This document shows, in pieces, positions 46,926 through 58,900 of a DNA stretch of 64,000 nucleotides. This stretch comes from Clostridiales bacterium (lineage in GTDB: Bacteria; Bacillota; Clostridia; Christensenellales; Pumilibacteraceae), in assembly GCA_022508445.1 (NCBI GenBank), contig JAFLVG010000005.1:1-64000 (forward strand). Reading direction: 5' to 3'. The position numbers were made by a program, and so were the translations under genes. Numbering within the stretch: position 1 is the first letter of the stretch; the number at the start of each line of letters is the position of its first letter. The notes under the pieces were generated by a model, which searched no databases, was not told the origin of the DNA, and was given only the letters and a program-made list of their open reading frames with translations.

Positions 46926-48680
46926 TCACAGATTTTTGAACTGATACTCGTATAACGTTTTATATATTCCGCCGAGCGCCATGAGCTTTTCGTGCGTGCC
47001 GCGCTCCTCCACGCCGTTTTGCGTGATTACGATTATCTCGTCTGCGTTCTTCACAGTGGAGAGCCGGTGCGCTACGACAAGCGTAGTTCTGCCCTCGGAT
47101 AGCTTAAAGAGCGCGTCCTGAATGAGCATCTCGGTCATGTTGTCGAGCGCCGACGTCGCCTCGTCAAGAATGAGAATGGGCGGATTCTTCAAGAATGCTC
47201 GCGCAATCGACACGCGTTGCTTTTGTCCGCCCGACAGCTTGACGCCGCGTTCGCCGACATTGGTTTCGTAGCCGTCTGGAAGAGAAGTGATGTAGTCGTG
47301 TATGTTCGCGCGCTTTGCCGCTTGTATGATATCCTCGTCGCTTGCAGTAAAGTCGCCGTAAGCAATGTTCTCCTTGATCGTCCCGTTGAACAAGAACACG
47401 TCTTGCTGAACAATGCCGATATTCTTACGCAGAACGAATCTGCTCAAATCGCCGAGGTTGTAGCCGTCGACAGTTATCTTGCCGCTTTCTATCTCGTAAA
47501 ACCGCGGTATGAGGTGACACAGCGTGGACTTGCCGCCGCCCGACGGTCCGACGAGCGCGACCGTTTTGCCTGCGGGGATAGTCAGTGAAAAATCGCGGAT
47601 TACCTTTGCTTCGTCGTCTGCGCTTTTATAGCCGAACGTCACGTTGTCGAAAACGATGTTGCCGGTAAGCGTATCGGGGGAGAGCGCGTTCGGGCTTTCG
47701 GCTTCGGGCTGTTCGTCCATTATGTCGCAAAACCGCTTAAAGCCGGTTGCGCCCTCTTGTATCTGGTCGTATATTGTGACAAGTGTGCGAATTGGCGTTA
47801 TTAGCGTGCTTATGTAAAGCACAAACGCGGTGAAGTCGCCCACGTTTATCTTGCCGTAATAAAAGAACAGTCCGCCGACGAGTAGTACCGAAAAGTACAG
47901 AAAATCTGTGAAAAACGTCATCGACGAGTGGAACTCGCCCAAAACTTTAAACTGCTTTGTGCGGCACTTGACAAACTCGCCGTTGCCGTGGTCGAACTTT
48001 TCGCATTCGTGCGCTTCGGCGTTGTACGCGCGCGATACGCGCATTCCAGAGATCGCGCTTTCTATATCGGCATTTATTTCGGCTTGCGCTATGCGTGACT
48101 GCTTGTATACGCGGTTCATGCGCTTGCGCATGAGTATGGCGTACAGGACGATGAACGGTATGAACGCAAACACGATAAGCGCAAGATAAATATTCATTGT
48201 GGCGAGCACTACGAATGCCCCCACAAGAGTTATGAGCGACAGGAATACGTCCTCCGGTCCGTGGTGGGCAAGCTCCGAAACTTGGAAAAGATCGTTGGTC
48301 ATGCGGCTCATAATGACGCCCGTCTTGTTGTCGTCAAAATAGGCGAACGGGAGTTTTTGCAAGTGCGAAAACAGCTCTTTTCGCATGTCCGCTTGCATGC
48401 GCACACCCACGATGTGTCCCCAAGAATGCATAAAGTAATTGAGTCCTGCTTTGAGCAGATAAAACCCCAATAAAAACCCCGCCGCAGATAACAGCATGGT
48501 CATCATGCGGTTGGGGACATAGTTGTTTATTATCTCTTTGGTCACGTAAGGGTAAACGAGGTTGAGCGCCGATATGGTAAAAGCGCACAGCATATCGATA
48601 ATAAATAACTTTTTATGCGGCTTGTAGTATTTTACAAACCGTTTGAGCAAATGCTGTTTTTGCGTTTTTTCTGTTTTCAT
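46926..48680 (-). CDS. ABC exporter, half-transporter (permease + ATPase)
   Basis: A type IV exporter half, 584 residues from the ATG at 48680; the track's start 44 codons earlier runs through an intergenic repeat. Six membrane helices (about 20-310) precede the nucleotide-binding domain with Walker A VGPSGGGKST, signature LSGGQKQR, Walker B ILILDEATSALD and H-loop VAHRLS. All catalytic residues are present, so a homodimer or a partner coded elsewhere should be active. Substrate cannot be told from sequence; lipid or drug export (MsbA/LmrA-like) is typical. Confidence 0.9.
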   Translation of the reverse strand: MKTEKTQKQHLLKRFVKYYKPHKKLFIIDMLCAFTISALNLVYPYVTKEIINNYVPNRMMTMLLSAAGFLLGFYLLKAGLNYFMHSWGHIVGVRMQADMRKELFSHLQKLPFAYFDDNKTGVIMSRMTNDLFQVSELAHHGPEDVFLSLITLVGAFVVLATMNIYLALIVFAFIPFIVLYAILMRKRMNRVYKQSRIAQAEINADIESAISGMRVSRAYNAEAHECEKFDHGNGEFVKCRTKQFKVLGEFHSSMTFFTDFLYFSVLLVGGLFFYYGKINVGDFTAFVLYISTLITPIRTLVTIYDQIQEGATGFKRFCDIMDEQPEAESPNALSPDTLTGNIVFDNVTFGYKSADDEAKVIRDFSLTIPAGKTVALVGPSGGGKSTLCHLIPRFYEIESGKITVDGYNLGDLSRFVLRKNIGIVQQDVFLFNGTIKENIAYGDFTASDEDIIQAAKRANIHDYITSLPDGYETNVGERGVKLSGGQKQRVSIARAFLKNPPILILDEATSALDNMTEMLIQDALFKLSEGRTTLVVAHRLSTVKNADEIIVITQNGVEERGTHEKLMALGGIYKTLYEYQFKNL

Positions 48681-48739
48681 TGAATGTGGGCGGAGTATGG
48701 AATAATAGTGAAAAGTAAGGAGATATGCGCTACGCACGC

Positions 48740-48800
48740 CCATCATTTCGACCGAAGCGAGCGATAGCGAGCTGAACGGAGAAATCAAGCGAAGCGTAAA
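48740..48800 (+). repeat. Dispersed intergenic repeat, copy F
   Basis: CCATCATTTCGACCGAAGCG followed by AGCGATAGCGAG and CGGAGAAATCAAGCGAAGCG, almost the same as 7571-7626. The rest of 48681-48933 shows nothing else. Confidence 0.75.
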
Positions 48801-48933
48801 TCGCTTTCCCATTTTGTGGCGATTCGCTTCTTTCTGCCCGTATCTATCAATTGCCCCCGGTATGACGGTATATGGGCATTGTCATCCTAACACAAGCAAT
48901 CGTTGACGGCGCGAAGCACCTGCTTGTTCACTC

Positions 48934-50208
<1,275 letters not shown>

Positions 50209-50303
50209 TTACCCTCCGATAGAGTAGAAGTTGTTGCGCGGTATTTGAACATGTTCGAAAGTGCCGCAATCACGGCAGAGAACAAAACCGCGTTAATTTA
50301 CGC

Positions 50304-53300
50304 TTATTTCTTTTCAGAATTGGCGAGGTTTTCATGCGCAACCGACATCATGAGCTTGATACGGTTGACCTGATTGACCTCGCTCGCGCCGGGATCGTAA
50401 TCGACCGCGACGATGTTTGCCTGCGGATACAGCCGTTTCAGTTCTTTCATAACGCCCTTACCGGTGACGTGATTTGGCAGACAGGCAAACGGTTGCATAC
50501 AGATGATGTTGGGCGCACCCTCTGCGATAAGCTCCAACATTTCGGCTGTCAAGAACCAGCCTTCGCCGACCATAGTGCCGAGCGACGTAACTTTCTCGGC
50601 GCTTGCAGCGAGCTTTTTGATGTGTGTGGGCCTGCCGAACTTGGTGCCTTTGAGCGCTTCGACCATGGGCTTGCGCAAATGTTCGAGGAAAGCTATCGAG
50701 ATATCCGAAACAATCTTGCCCGAGTGCTTGCCGTCCAACAGCCTGTACTTGACTGTGGAATCGTACGCAGAGTACATAAAGAAATCGAGAAGATCGGGAA
50801 CGACCGCTTCGCCGCCCTCGCGCTCCACAAGCTCGACTGCGTAATTATTTGCAAGCGGGTGGAACTTGACGAGAATCTCTCCGACAATGCCGACGCGCGG
50901 TTTTTTAATGTCGAGAGTGGGAATGGCGTCGAACTCGGCTACTATACTCTTGCTGTATTTTTTGGTGGGAACATTGCCGACGGCAAATTCCTTTTGCAAA
51001 AGCTCGTCCCACTTTTTGTATACCGTCCACGCTTCGCCATTGTTCTTCTCATACGGCCGCACTCTGTACAAGCACCGCATGAGTAGGTCGCCGTATGTAA
51101 GCGCGTTAACGAGCGCAATAAGCTCTTTAAGCCCGACATCGAACCCGGGATTCTTTTCAAGCCCCTGCGCTGAAAGCGAAATGACGGGGATTTGCGGCAT
51201 GTTCGCACTCTTCAAAGCCCGTCTTATGAGCGCTATGTAGTTTGTCGCTCGGCATCCGCCGCCCGTCTGCGTCATAATGACGGCAGTGCGGTTAAGATCG
51301 TACTTGCCAGAAAGCAACGCGTTCATTATCTGCCCGACGACGATAATAGTGGGGTAGCATGCGTCGTTGTTGACGTATTTTAGCCCTGCCGCAACGGCGT
51401 CGTGACTGTCGGGCAATACCTCGATGTTGTACCCGAACCTTTTGAGCGCGGGCTGAACGAGATTTAAGTGATATGGTGAGATTTGCGGCGACAGTATCGT
51501 ATATGATTGGCGCATCTCTTCGGTGAAAAGAACGCGATTAACTTGCGGATCGGGCTCGACTGCATGAATGTGCTTGACCGTGCGGTCTTTGATGACAGCC
51601 ATGAGCGAGCGTATTCTGATGCGCGCCGCGCCGAGGTTTGATACCTCGTCGATTTTGAGCAGTGTGTAAACCTTGTTCGCGGCCTCCAACAGCTCTTGAA
51701 CTTGGTCGGTGGTGACGGCGTCAAGTCCGCACCCGAACGAATTGAGCTGAACGAGGTCGAGGTTGTCGTGCATGCGCACGAAGTTTGCCGCGCTGTAAAG
51801 CCGTGAATGGTACGTCCACTGATCGACAACGCGGAGCGGCCTCGGCGCTTTGTGAAGATGCGCGACCGAATCCTCCGTAAGCACGGCAAACCCGTAAGAG
51901 TTTATCATTTGCGGCACGCCGTGGTTGATTTCGGGATCGAGGTGGTACGGTCTGCCGGCAAGAACGATGCCGTGTCCGCCGTTCTCGTCGAGCTGTTTGA
52001 CAATTTCTTCGCCGCGGCGGCGCGACCAAGCATTGAATTCGGCCTGTTCTTTGTACGCCGCCTTGACCGCGCGTGAAATTTTGAGTTTGGGGATGTCCGG
52101 AAATTCTTGTGCGAGCCTTTTAATCATGCGCGAGGGCGTGGCAAACGGCAAAAACGGCGCGGCGAACTTAACGTTGTTACCAACAAACTCGTCGCGCATG
52201 TTCAACCTGATGACCTCGGGGTATGAACCTACGACCGGACAGTTGTAATGATTGTCAGCCCGTTCGTCCTCCTTGCGCTCATACGGCAAGCAGGGGTAGA
52301 ATATGAATTTAACGCCGTCGTCTATGAGCGATTGAATATGCCCGTGCGCAATCTTGGCAGGGTAGCACACAGATTCCGACGGCATGGTTTCGATGCCGCG
52401 CGAATACACCTCGCGCGACGAACGCGGCGACAGCTTGACCGAATAGCCGAGCTCTGTAAAGAGCGTAAACCAGAACGGGTAGTTTTCGTAAAGATTGAGA
52501 ACGCGCGGAATACCCACAACGCCGCGCGGCGCCTTGTCCTCGGGCAGGGGGCGATAGTATGCGAACAGCCGCTTGTACTTCTCGTCGAAAAGATTGGGCA
52601 GTTTTTCAACCTTCTTTTCGGGCGCATTTCCGCCGCGCTCGCAGCGGTTGTTGGAAATAAACGTTCTGCCGTCGTCGAACTCGGAAATGGTCAGCAAGCA
52701 GTGATTGCCGCATTTTTCGCAACGCCGCGACGACTTGACAACGCGGAAGGCTTCGAGCTCCGCCTTGGTCTTAATCGTGCTTTTACCGCCGGTGTAGTTG
52801 TTTCGGCTGATGAGCGCCGCGCCGTATGCGCCCATGAGTCCGGCCTGATTGGGACGAATGACCTCGCGTCCGGAAACCTTTTCGAAAGCGCGAAGCACCG
52901 ACTCGTTGAGAAAAGTTCCGCCCTGAACGATGATTTTTTCGCCCATTTCTTTGGCGTCGCGAAGTTTAATAACCTTAAACAGCGCGTTCTTGACGACAGA
53001 GTAGGCAAGTCCTGCGGAGATATCGGCAACCGACGCACCCTCTTTTTGCGCTTGCTTGACGCGCGAATTCATGAAAACGGTGCAGCGCGAGCCGAGATCG
53101 ACGGGCGCGGCCGATTCCAAACCGACCTTTGCAAACTGCTCGGCGTTCATTCCTATTGCGCGAGCGAACGTTTCGATAAAGCTTCCGCAGCCCGACGAGC
53201 AAGCCTCGTTGAGCAAAATGTCCGTAATTACGCCGTTCTTTATGCGCAAGCACTTCATGTCCTGTCCGCCGATGTCGAGCAGGAACTCGACTCCGGGCAG

Positions 53301-54506
53301 AATGGTGTCGGACGCGGTGAGGTGCGCCATAGTTTCGATCTCGCCGTTGTCGAGATTGAGTGCGGTCTTGATAAGGCTCTCGCCGTATCCCGTGATCGTG
53401 CCGTAGCCGATATACGCTTCGGGCGGAAGAATGTTGTAAATGTTTAGAATGATATCGATGACCGACGACAGCGGATCGCCCGAATTGGAGCCGTACCACG
53501 AATACAAAAGTCCGCCTTCGCTGTCTATGAGTGCCACTTTCGTCGTTGTCGAACCTGCGTCGATACCGAGAAACGTCGCGCCTTTATGTTTTTTGACGTC
53601 GGCAAACGGAATGGCAACCTTGCTGTGGCGCAGTCTGAACTGCGTAAGCTCGTCCTTATTCGCAAACAGCGGATCGAGCCGCGTCACTTCGTGTTCGCCG
53701 ACGTTTTTAACCGCTTCGAGCTTGTCGAGAAGCTCTTTCGAAGTGTATTGCTTGTCGGACTTGTATGCCGCGCCGATTGCGTTAAAGACCTGCGAGTTTT
53801 CGGGGAAGATAGCTTTTTTGGGATTGAGCGTGACCACAAACCTGTGACCGAGCTCACTCAAAAAGTGCAGCGGGCCGCCGAGGAATGCGACGTTGCCGCG
53901 TATGGGCTTGCCGCATGCAAGCCCCGATATCGTCTGATTGACAACGGACTGAAATACGGACGCCGCAATATCCGATTTTTGCGCGCCGTCGTTTATGAGC
54001 GGTTGCACGTCCGACTTGGCAAAAACGCCGCACCGCGAGGCAATGGGGTAGATGATAGTAGCGTTTTTGGCGAGTTCGTTAAGCCCCGAAGCGTCTGTGT
54101 TGAGAAGCACCGCCATCTGGTCGATGAATGCGCCCGTACCGCCGGCGCACGTTCCGTTCATGCGCTGATCGACGCCGTCTTTGAGATATGTAATTTTTGC
54201 GTCCTCTCCTCCAAGCTCGATAGCGACGTCTGTTTCGGGAATGAGGCGTTTTATGGCCTCGACGCCGGCAATGACCTCTTGAACGAACGGTATATCTAGC
54301 CACTCGGACACGGAAATACCGCCGGAGCCGGTTACCGTAATGGTAAAAACGTCGTAGTCTTTGAGCAAATTTTTGAGTACGTTATATAATGTGGCGCGCA
54401 CGTCCGAGTTGTGCCGCTCATAGCTTGAATGAACGAGTGTGTTGTTTTCGTCGAGAACAGCCGTTTTTATAGTGGTTGAGCCTATATCTAATCCTATGCG
54501 ATACAT
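50304..54506 (-). CDS. 2-hydroxyacyl-CoA dehydratase activase-like giant protein
   Basis: 1400 residues from the ATG at 54506, which follows AAAGGA; the track start is 32 codons early. Two BcrAD/BadFG ATPase modules lie in tandem: [16 protein letters not shown] with [12 protein letters not shown] (about 1-255), and [16 protein letters not shown] with [14 protein letters not shown] (about 310-570). A DUF2229-type region with [19 protein letters not shown], then a long C-terminal part with dehydratase-like patches such as YPCLPYERK and [14 protein letters not shown], complete it. The family hydrolyses ATP to deliver an electron through a 4Fe-4S cluster to radical dehydratases. No separate dehydratase gene is next to it; the partner and substrate are unknown. 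It overlaps nothing and stands alone between purA and the rubredoxin fusion. Confidence 0.85.
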   Translation of the reverse strand: MYRIGLDIGSTTIKTAVLDENNTLVHSSYERHNSDVRATLYNVLKNLLKDYDVFTITVTGSGGISVSEWLDIPFVQEVIAGVEAIKRLIPETDVAIELGGEDAKITYLKDGVDQRMNGTCAGGTGAFIDQMAVLLNTDASGLNELAKNATIIYPIASRCGVFAKSDVQPLINDGAQKSDIAASVFQSVVNQTISGLACGKPIRGNVAFLGGPLHFLSELGHRFVVTLNPKKAIFPENSQVFNAIGAAYKSDKQYTSKELLDKLEAVKNVGEHEVTRLDPLFANKDELTQFRLRHSKVAIPFADVKKHKGATFLGIDAGSTTTKVALIDSEGGLLYSWYGSNSGDPLSSVIDIILNIYNILPPEAYIGYGTITGYGESLIKTALNLDNGEIETMAHLTASDTILPGVEFLLDIGGQDMKCLRIKNGVITDILLNEACSSGCGSFIETFARAIGMNAEQFAKVGLESAAPVDLGSRCTVFMNSRVKQAQKEGASVADISAGLAYSVVKNALFKVIKLRDAKEMGEKIIVQGGTFLNESVLRAFEKVSGREVIRPNQAGLMGAYGAALISRNNYTGGKSTIKTKAELEAFRVVKSSRRCEKCGNHCLLTISEFDDGRTFISNNRCERGGNAPEKKVEKLPNLFDEKYKRLFAYYRPLPEDKAPRGVVGIPRVLNLYENYPFWFTLFTELGYSVKLSPRSSREVYSRGIETMPSESVCYPAKIAHGHIQSLIDDGVKFIFYPCLPYERKEDERADNHYNCPVVGSYPEVIRLNMRDEFVGNNVKFAAPFLPFATPSRMIKRLAQEFPDIPKLKISRAVKAAYKEQAEFNAWSRRRGEEIVKQLDENGGHGIVLAGRPYHLDPEINHGVPQMINSYGFAVLTEDSVAHLHKAPRPLRVVDQWTYHSRLYSAANFVRMHDNLDLVQLNSFGCGLDAVTTDQVQELLEAANKVYTLLKIDEVSNLGAARIRIRSLMAVIKDRTVKHIHAVEPDPQVNRVLFTEEMRQSYTILSPQISPYHLNLVQPALKRFGYNIEVLPDSHDAVAAGLKYVNNDACYPTIIVVGQIMNALLSGKYDLNRTAVIMTQTGGGCRATNYIALIRRALKSANMPQIPVISLSAQGLEKNPGFDVGLKELIALVNALTYGDLLMRCLYRVRPYEKNNGEAWTVYKKWDELLQKEFAVGNVPTKKYSKSIVAEFDAIPTLDIKKPRVGIVGEILVKFHPLANNYAVELVEREGGEAVVPDLLDFFMYSAYDSTVKYRLLDGKHSGKIVSDISIAFLEHLRKPMVEALKGTKFGRPTHIKKLAASAEKVTSLGTMVGEGWFLTAEMLELIAEGAPNIICMQPFACLPNHVTGKGVMKELKRLYPQANIVAVDYDPGASEVNQVNRIKLMMSVAHENLANSEKK

Positions 54507-54646
54507 AATCGAATCCTTTGGTAAATTGCAACGTCTATTATTATAAAGTATATAGAAACCAATGTCAAGTAAAAGACCTTTGCAAGCCGGGATAAGACGC
54601 ATTTGTTATTTGCTTTACAGCAAAAAACAACCCACCGAATATTCTA

Positions 54647-54675
54647 TTGACTTAAAATACAGGCTATGATATAAT
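54647..54675 (+). promoter_or_regulatory. Promoter of the flavin reductase-rubredoxin gene
   Basis: TTGACT, 17 bases, TATAAT, with AAGGAGAG seven bases before the ATG. Confidence 0.85.
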
Positions 54676-54705
54676 GACTCAAACAGACTTTATAAGGAGA
54701 GCTTT

Positions 54706-55350
54706 ATGCAACAAATAACAACGAAAATCTCTTACGGCGTTTATGTCGTTACGACCTGGACGGAAGGTAAGCCGACGGGCTGTATCGCCAACAGTATAAT
54801 GCAGGTAACGTCAAAGCCTGCGACATTTGCCGTGAGTATAAACCACGACAACTTTACCAACGAGTGTATCAAAAAGACGGGCAAGTTCGCAATAAGCGTG
54901 CTTGCCGAGGATTCCGATCCCGCAATTATCGGCACATTCGGATTTAAATCGGGCAGGGATACCGATAAATTCGCGAATGTAGGGTATGCGGTCGAGTCGC
55001 GGTTGCCCGTCTTGGACGACAGTTGCGGTTATATCGTGTGCGACGTAATCGACACAATGGAAACGTCCACGCACACAGTGTTCTTGGGCGAGGTTAAAGC
55101 GTCAGAGCAGTACGGCGACAGAAAGCAGATGACTTACGACTATTACCACAAGGTCATCAAGGGCAAAAGCCCCAAAACCGCTCCCACTTACGTCGAAGCG
55201 CAGGAATCGGCGCAAGGCGCATCGGAAGCGAAACCCAAGCGCAAATACGTGTGTGAAATCTGCGGATATGTGTACGAGGGCGACGAACTGCCCGACGATA
55301 TAACTTGCCCGATCTGCGGCGTCGGCAAAGACCAATTCAAAGAAATATAA
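54706..55350 (+). CDS. Flavin reductase-rubredoxin fusion (Hrb-like)
   Basis: 214 residues. The N-terminal 155 form a flavin reductase-like FMN-binding domain ([17 protein letters not shown], with the Cys-Ile-Ala-Asn-Ser pattern). After a Glu/Ala/Ser linker comes a complete rubredoxin, with [10 protein letters not shown] and [11 protein letters not shown] giving the four iron-binding cysteines. This is the arrangement of high-molecular-weight rubredoxin in clostridia, which passes electrons from NAD(P)H-linked donors to flavodiiron oxygen or peroxide reductases. The reductase partner is not in the window. Confidence 0.93.
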   Translation: MQQITTKISYGVYVVTTWTEGKPTGCIANSIMQVTSKPATFAVSINHDNFTNECIKKTGKFAISVLAEDSDPAIIGTFGFKSGRDTDKFANVGYAVESRLPVLDDSCGYIVCDVIDTMETSTHTVFLGEVKASEQYGDRKQMTYDYYHKVIKGKSPKTAPTYVEAQESAQGASEAKPKRKYVCEICGYVYEGDELPDDITCPICGVGKDQFKEI

Positions 55351-55385
55351 AATCGAATTCTGTTATAAGTGAATTTTGATGAAGC

Positions 55386-55423
55386 AAAAATCGGCATCTG
55401 CTTGCGCATTTGCCGATTTTTTT
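55386..55423 (+). terminator. Terminator after the rubredoxin fusion
   Basis: AAAAATCGGCA, loop, TGCCGATTTTTTTCG: nine or ten paired bases and a T-tract. The stretch from here to the tRNA terminator contains no supported gene. Confidence 0.9.
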
Positions 55424-55572
55424 CGCGGTGCGATGCAGGATTTTCGCGTTTTGTTTTGCGGCAACCCGTTCGAGTTGCATCCCAACGATAGAGAAGGGTT
55501 GTTGATTGTGCACTTTTAAGTGTGAGCGCGAGGGAGAGGAGAACTCCCTACATGACCGAACGCGATACACGC

Positions 55573-55594
55573 AAAAAGGGCGCAATATGCGCCC
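55573..55594 (-). terminator. Terminator of tRNA-Leu
   Basis: On the minus strand GGGCGCATATTGCGCCCTTTTT, a GGGCGCA/TGCGCCC stem with T-tract directly downstream of the tRNA. Confidence 0.92.
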
Positions 55595-55609
55595 TTATAT
55601 GCCGTTTGG

Positions 55610-55694
55610 TGGTGCGGAGGACGAGACTTGAACTCGTACGGTGTTACCCACAGGCTTCTGAGACCTGCGCGTCTGCCAATTTCGCCACCCCCGC
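55610..55694 (-). tRNA. tRNA-Leu (anticodon CAG)
   Basis: The minus strand reads GCGGGGGTGGCGAAATTGGC and ends in CCGCACCA with encoded CCA. It has a long variable arm (class II). The anticodon loop is CTCAGAA, giving CAG, which decodes CUG leucine. The T-loop TTCAAGT is standard. A perfect promoter precedes it, and a terminator follows. Confidence 0.95.
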
Positions 55695-55705
55695 AGACAA
55701 AGACA

Positions 55706-55734
55706 ATTATACATGGTTTACTCTGCCTTGTCAA
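55706..55734 (-). promoter_or_regulatory. Consensus promoter of tRNA-Leu
   Basis: TTGACA, 17 bases, TATAAT on the minus strand, twelve bases before the tRNA 5' end. Confidence 0.92.
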
Positions 55735-55886
55735 GCAATGCGCGGGTGATTTTTGTCGGCACCTGTCCTCATTTCATATATAATATCGGTGGATATTCAA
55801 AGCAGTCAAAGACAGCCCGAGTATAGAGCATGGCAAAATTGTGTTTACGTTACTGTCTATCGGCGCATAAATTATTCAAAAAAGTG

Positions 55887-55955
55887 TTGACAAATTATGA
55901 ACAATGTGTTAACATGTACCTGTATAAACATACAATTATGAACAAATTGTTAACA
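55887..55955 (+). promoter_or_regulatory. Promoter and operator-like direct repeats of the giant surface gene
   Basis: TTGACA (55887), 17 bases, TAACAT (55910-55915). AATTATGAACAATGTGTTAACA at 55893-55914 spans this promoter and recurs as AATTATGAACAAATTGTTAACA at 55934-55955, 41 bases (about four helical turns) apart. Each ends in the palindrome TGTTAACA. A regulator bound at the first copy would cover the promoter. Confidence 0.6.
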
Positions 55956-55984
55956 AATCGGCGTTTAGCCGGAGAGGTAATGGT

Positions 55985-58900
55985 ATGACAAAACATACGG
56001 ATAAAACTAACGTCATAAGACTTGGCAAGGGGCGTCGCGCATTCATACTGATTGCGTCGATTTTCACTGCTATTGCGGTAGCCGTCGCTTGCGCATTGTG
56101 CTTTGACACATCGAAGCCCGTTTCGGTAGGGGATGTTGAATCAAGTGTTTCCACATCTGCAACGACCTACTCCAATCTGACGGGCGATAAGACTGCCGCA
56201 GGTGCTCTAAACAACGGCGATATTATCAATTATACATATAACGGCGGTGTGTATTCGATTAAATTGCCCAAAGGCACATTCAAGTTCGAAGTTTGGGGTG
56301 CGCAAGGCGGGTATTACGATACCGGTTGCTTGGGCGGCAAGGGTGGTTACACCTATATATCCTCTTACGAAGTAACGGCCACGGCTGGTCAATATATATA
56401 TATAGTTGTCGGAAGCCAAGGCGGCAACGGATCAAGCGGAGCAAAGGCCGGCGGTTATAACGGCGGCGGAAGCACGAACATAGGCAACAGCGGCGGTGGC
56501 GGCGGCGGTGCAACGCACATGGCGCTTGCGTCCGGCTTGCTTAAAAACGTTTCCAGCTCTAACGTATTGCTCGTCGGCGGCGGTGGCGGCGGATCCACTA
56601 CCAGTGCGCACAGCGGCACATACGGTCAAGGCGGCTACGGCGGCGGCGGAAATGCTTCCGGCGGCGCGTCGAGCGGCGGCTGGATTGACGGTGCCGGCTA
56701 CCAAGCGAAGGGTGGCACAACTTCTGCCGGCGGCGCGGGTGGCAAAGGCGCTACGACGACATCATGCACATACGTCATCGGCGGCAACGGCTCTTACGGT
56801 CAGGGCGGCGTCAGCAATGCGAGCTACGAAGCAGGCGGCGGCGGTGGCGGCGGCTACTACGGCGGCGGCGGTGGCGGCGGCGACAACAACAGTGCCGGCG
56901 CAGACGGAAGAACGGGCGGCGGCGGCGGCTCCGGTTATATCAAATCCGGATATTCGGGCAGCGGCACAAGCAACAGTCAATCCGGCAACGGCACGGCGAG
57001 AATTACCGTTCTCTCCGTCAACCAAGCTCCTGCGGCAAAGACCACAGCGTCGAGCACGCTAAAAAGCAACACCACGTATTACCGTGGCGCGCAAACTATT
57101 TCGTTCACTCCCGACGATATAGCGACCGACCCCGACGCTACAAAGACAACGCTGTATTTCACAAACGGAACTGCGTCCAACCTCGACACTTTCCAGAATG
57201 CGAATACGAAAAACCAGAATCTTTGGATTAACTCGGCTTGTACGACTCTTGCGACCAAGTATGTACAATGGACGTGTGTATCCAACCGTCAGATAAACAT
57301 CACAAATATACTCTTGTATCCGCGCAAGGGCGCTGACGGCTGCGCCACAGACGGTATTTTGATTTTGTACACAAAGGTGCGCGACAACTTCGGATCTTCG
57401 ACGGCTCGCGGTTGGTCGATTATACCGATTTATATAAGGGTGGGCGACAGAGCCTTGACGGCAAAAACAGATAAGCTTTTGACCAAAACGTATACGCGTT
57501 CCGACAATGTTCAATACACTTACAGATACGGAGATCCCACGCACACCGGAACTTCCGATGCAAGTAAGAATTACGACTATATCAACAACCCTAACTCCAT
57601 ATACAATCCCAACGGCTCGGGCAAAACCGTATTCTTGCCCAAGTCGATAGCGCCTACCGATTCGGCAGGATACACGATATACGCGAGCGACCTCTATACC
57701 GACGCCGATACGTCGCACGATAAGGTCGCATTCAAAACGGTCGCGTCCACGTCGTATACTACATATTACACCATAACGTATAATTCGAATTCCGATTATG
57801 CGTCCGGCTTGGTGCCGTCGATTACAATCAAACCGACGGGCGTCCGTCCGAGCGGCGCCATTTATGTGGCGGCGACTATAACGGCACAGACGAGCGAAAC
57901 AGGCAGCAAGGTAGGAATCGGCGCGGCCAATACGGCGGTCACGCTTGTTTTCCGCATGTCCAACACGCGCCCGTATTTCGCGTCGACGCAGGCATTGCCG
58001 AGCACAGTCAATCTGACAGAGCCGCTTGTAACCCTCGCTCCCGGCGGCGTAGCCACCGTAAACCTCAAATCCATGGTTTACGATATGGACGACTCTACTC
58101 TTTCGAAGCATACGTTCGCACAGACGGTCAACGACGTTGTAATACCGACAGGCGAATACATCCAAGTCGACATGTCCAATGTGCGCATTCCGCTCAAAAC
58201 CAATGTAGGGAGCAACTACGCGGCGTACGACAACGACTCAAACAAGGCAAGTACGTCATACAAGACAGGGCAAGGAACTGTTCAGACAACGTTTAAACAA
58301 GGACTGATTGCGCCTGTCGGCAGTGCGAATGCCTCGACGGCAAACGTGCTGTACAGCTTTGACAACAGTCAGACAATACGCTTTACCGCGCGTGCGGCAA
58401 CGCAGTATCAGTATTCGGATAAGGCAAACTCCACACATTCGCGCAAGGGCGACTTCTACATACTCGTGCGCGTAATAGATCCGTCGGACACTGCCGATAC
58501 GGGTATTTGGTTCCCCATTGCGATAAAGGTCAATTCATCGGCTCCGACTACAATCACGCCCTCGGCCGCTAACTTCACGCTTGAATTTACGCAGTATACC
58601 GACGGCGTTGAGGATCAACTCAATCCAAGCGACGCGAAAAAGGGCAGAGACGCTATACAAAATCCCGAAAGCGGTATCGTTATAACGCCTATAAGCTACA
58701 CGGACGCCAACGGCGTGCTTCGCGGCATAGGAACTACAAACTCATCGTTCGGCACAAACGGCAATCACGCAAGTCCGTTTGCGGTCGATCCCGACGGGTT
58801 TATGTACCCGAGTGGCACCACAACCGCTTCGCCTATACTTCCGTTAAACGATTTGGCGTTGCTTTACGGAACGAGCGACTTCAATAACATCAATATAGCT

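Noticed and set aside
52248-53447. 399-aa plus-strand ORF opposite the activase
   Set aside because: The minus-strand protein carries the ATPase motifs; this frame is a shadow.
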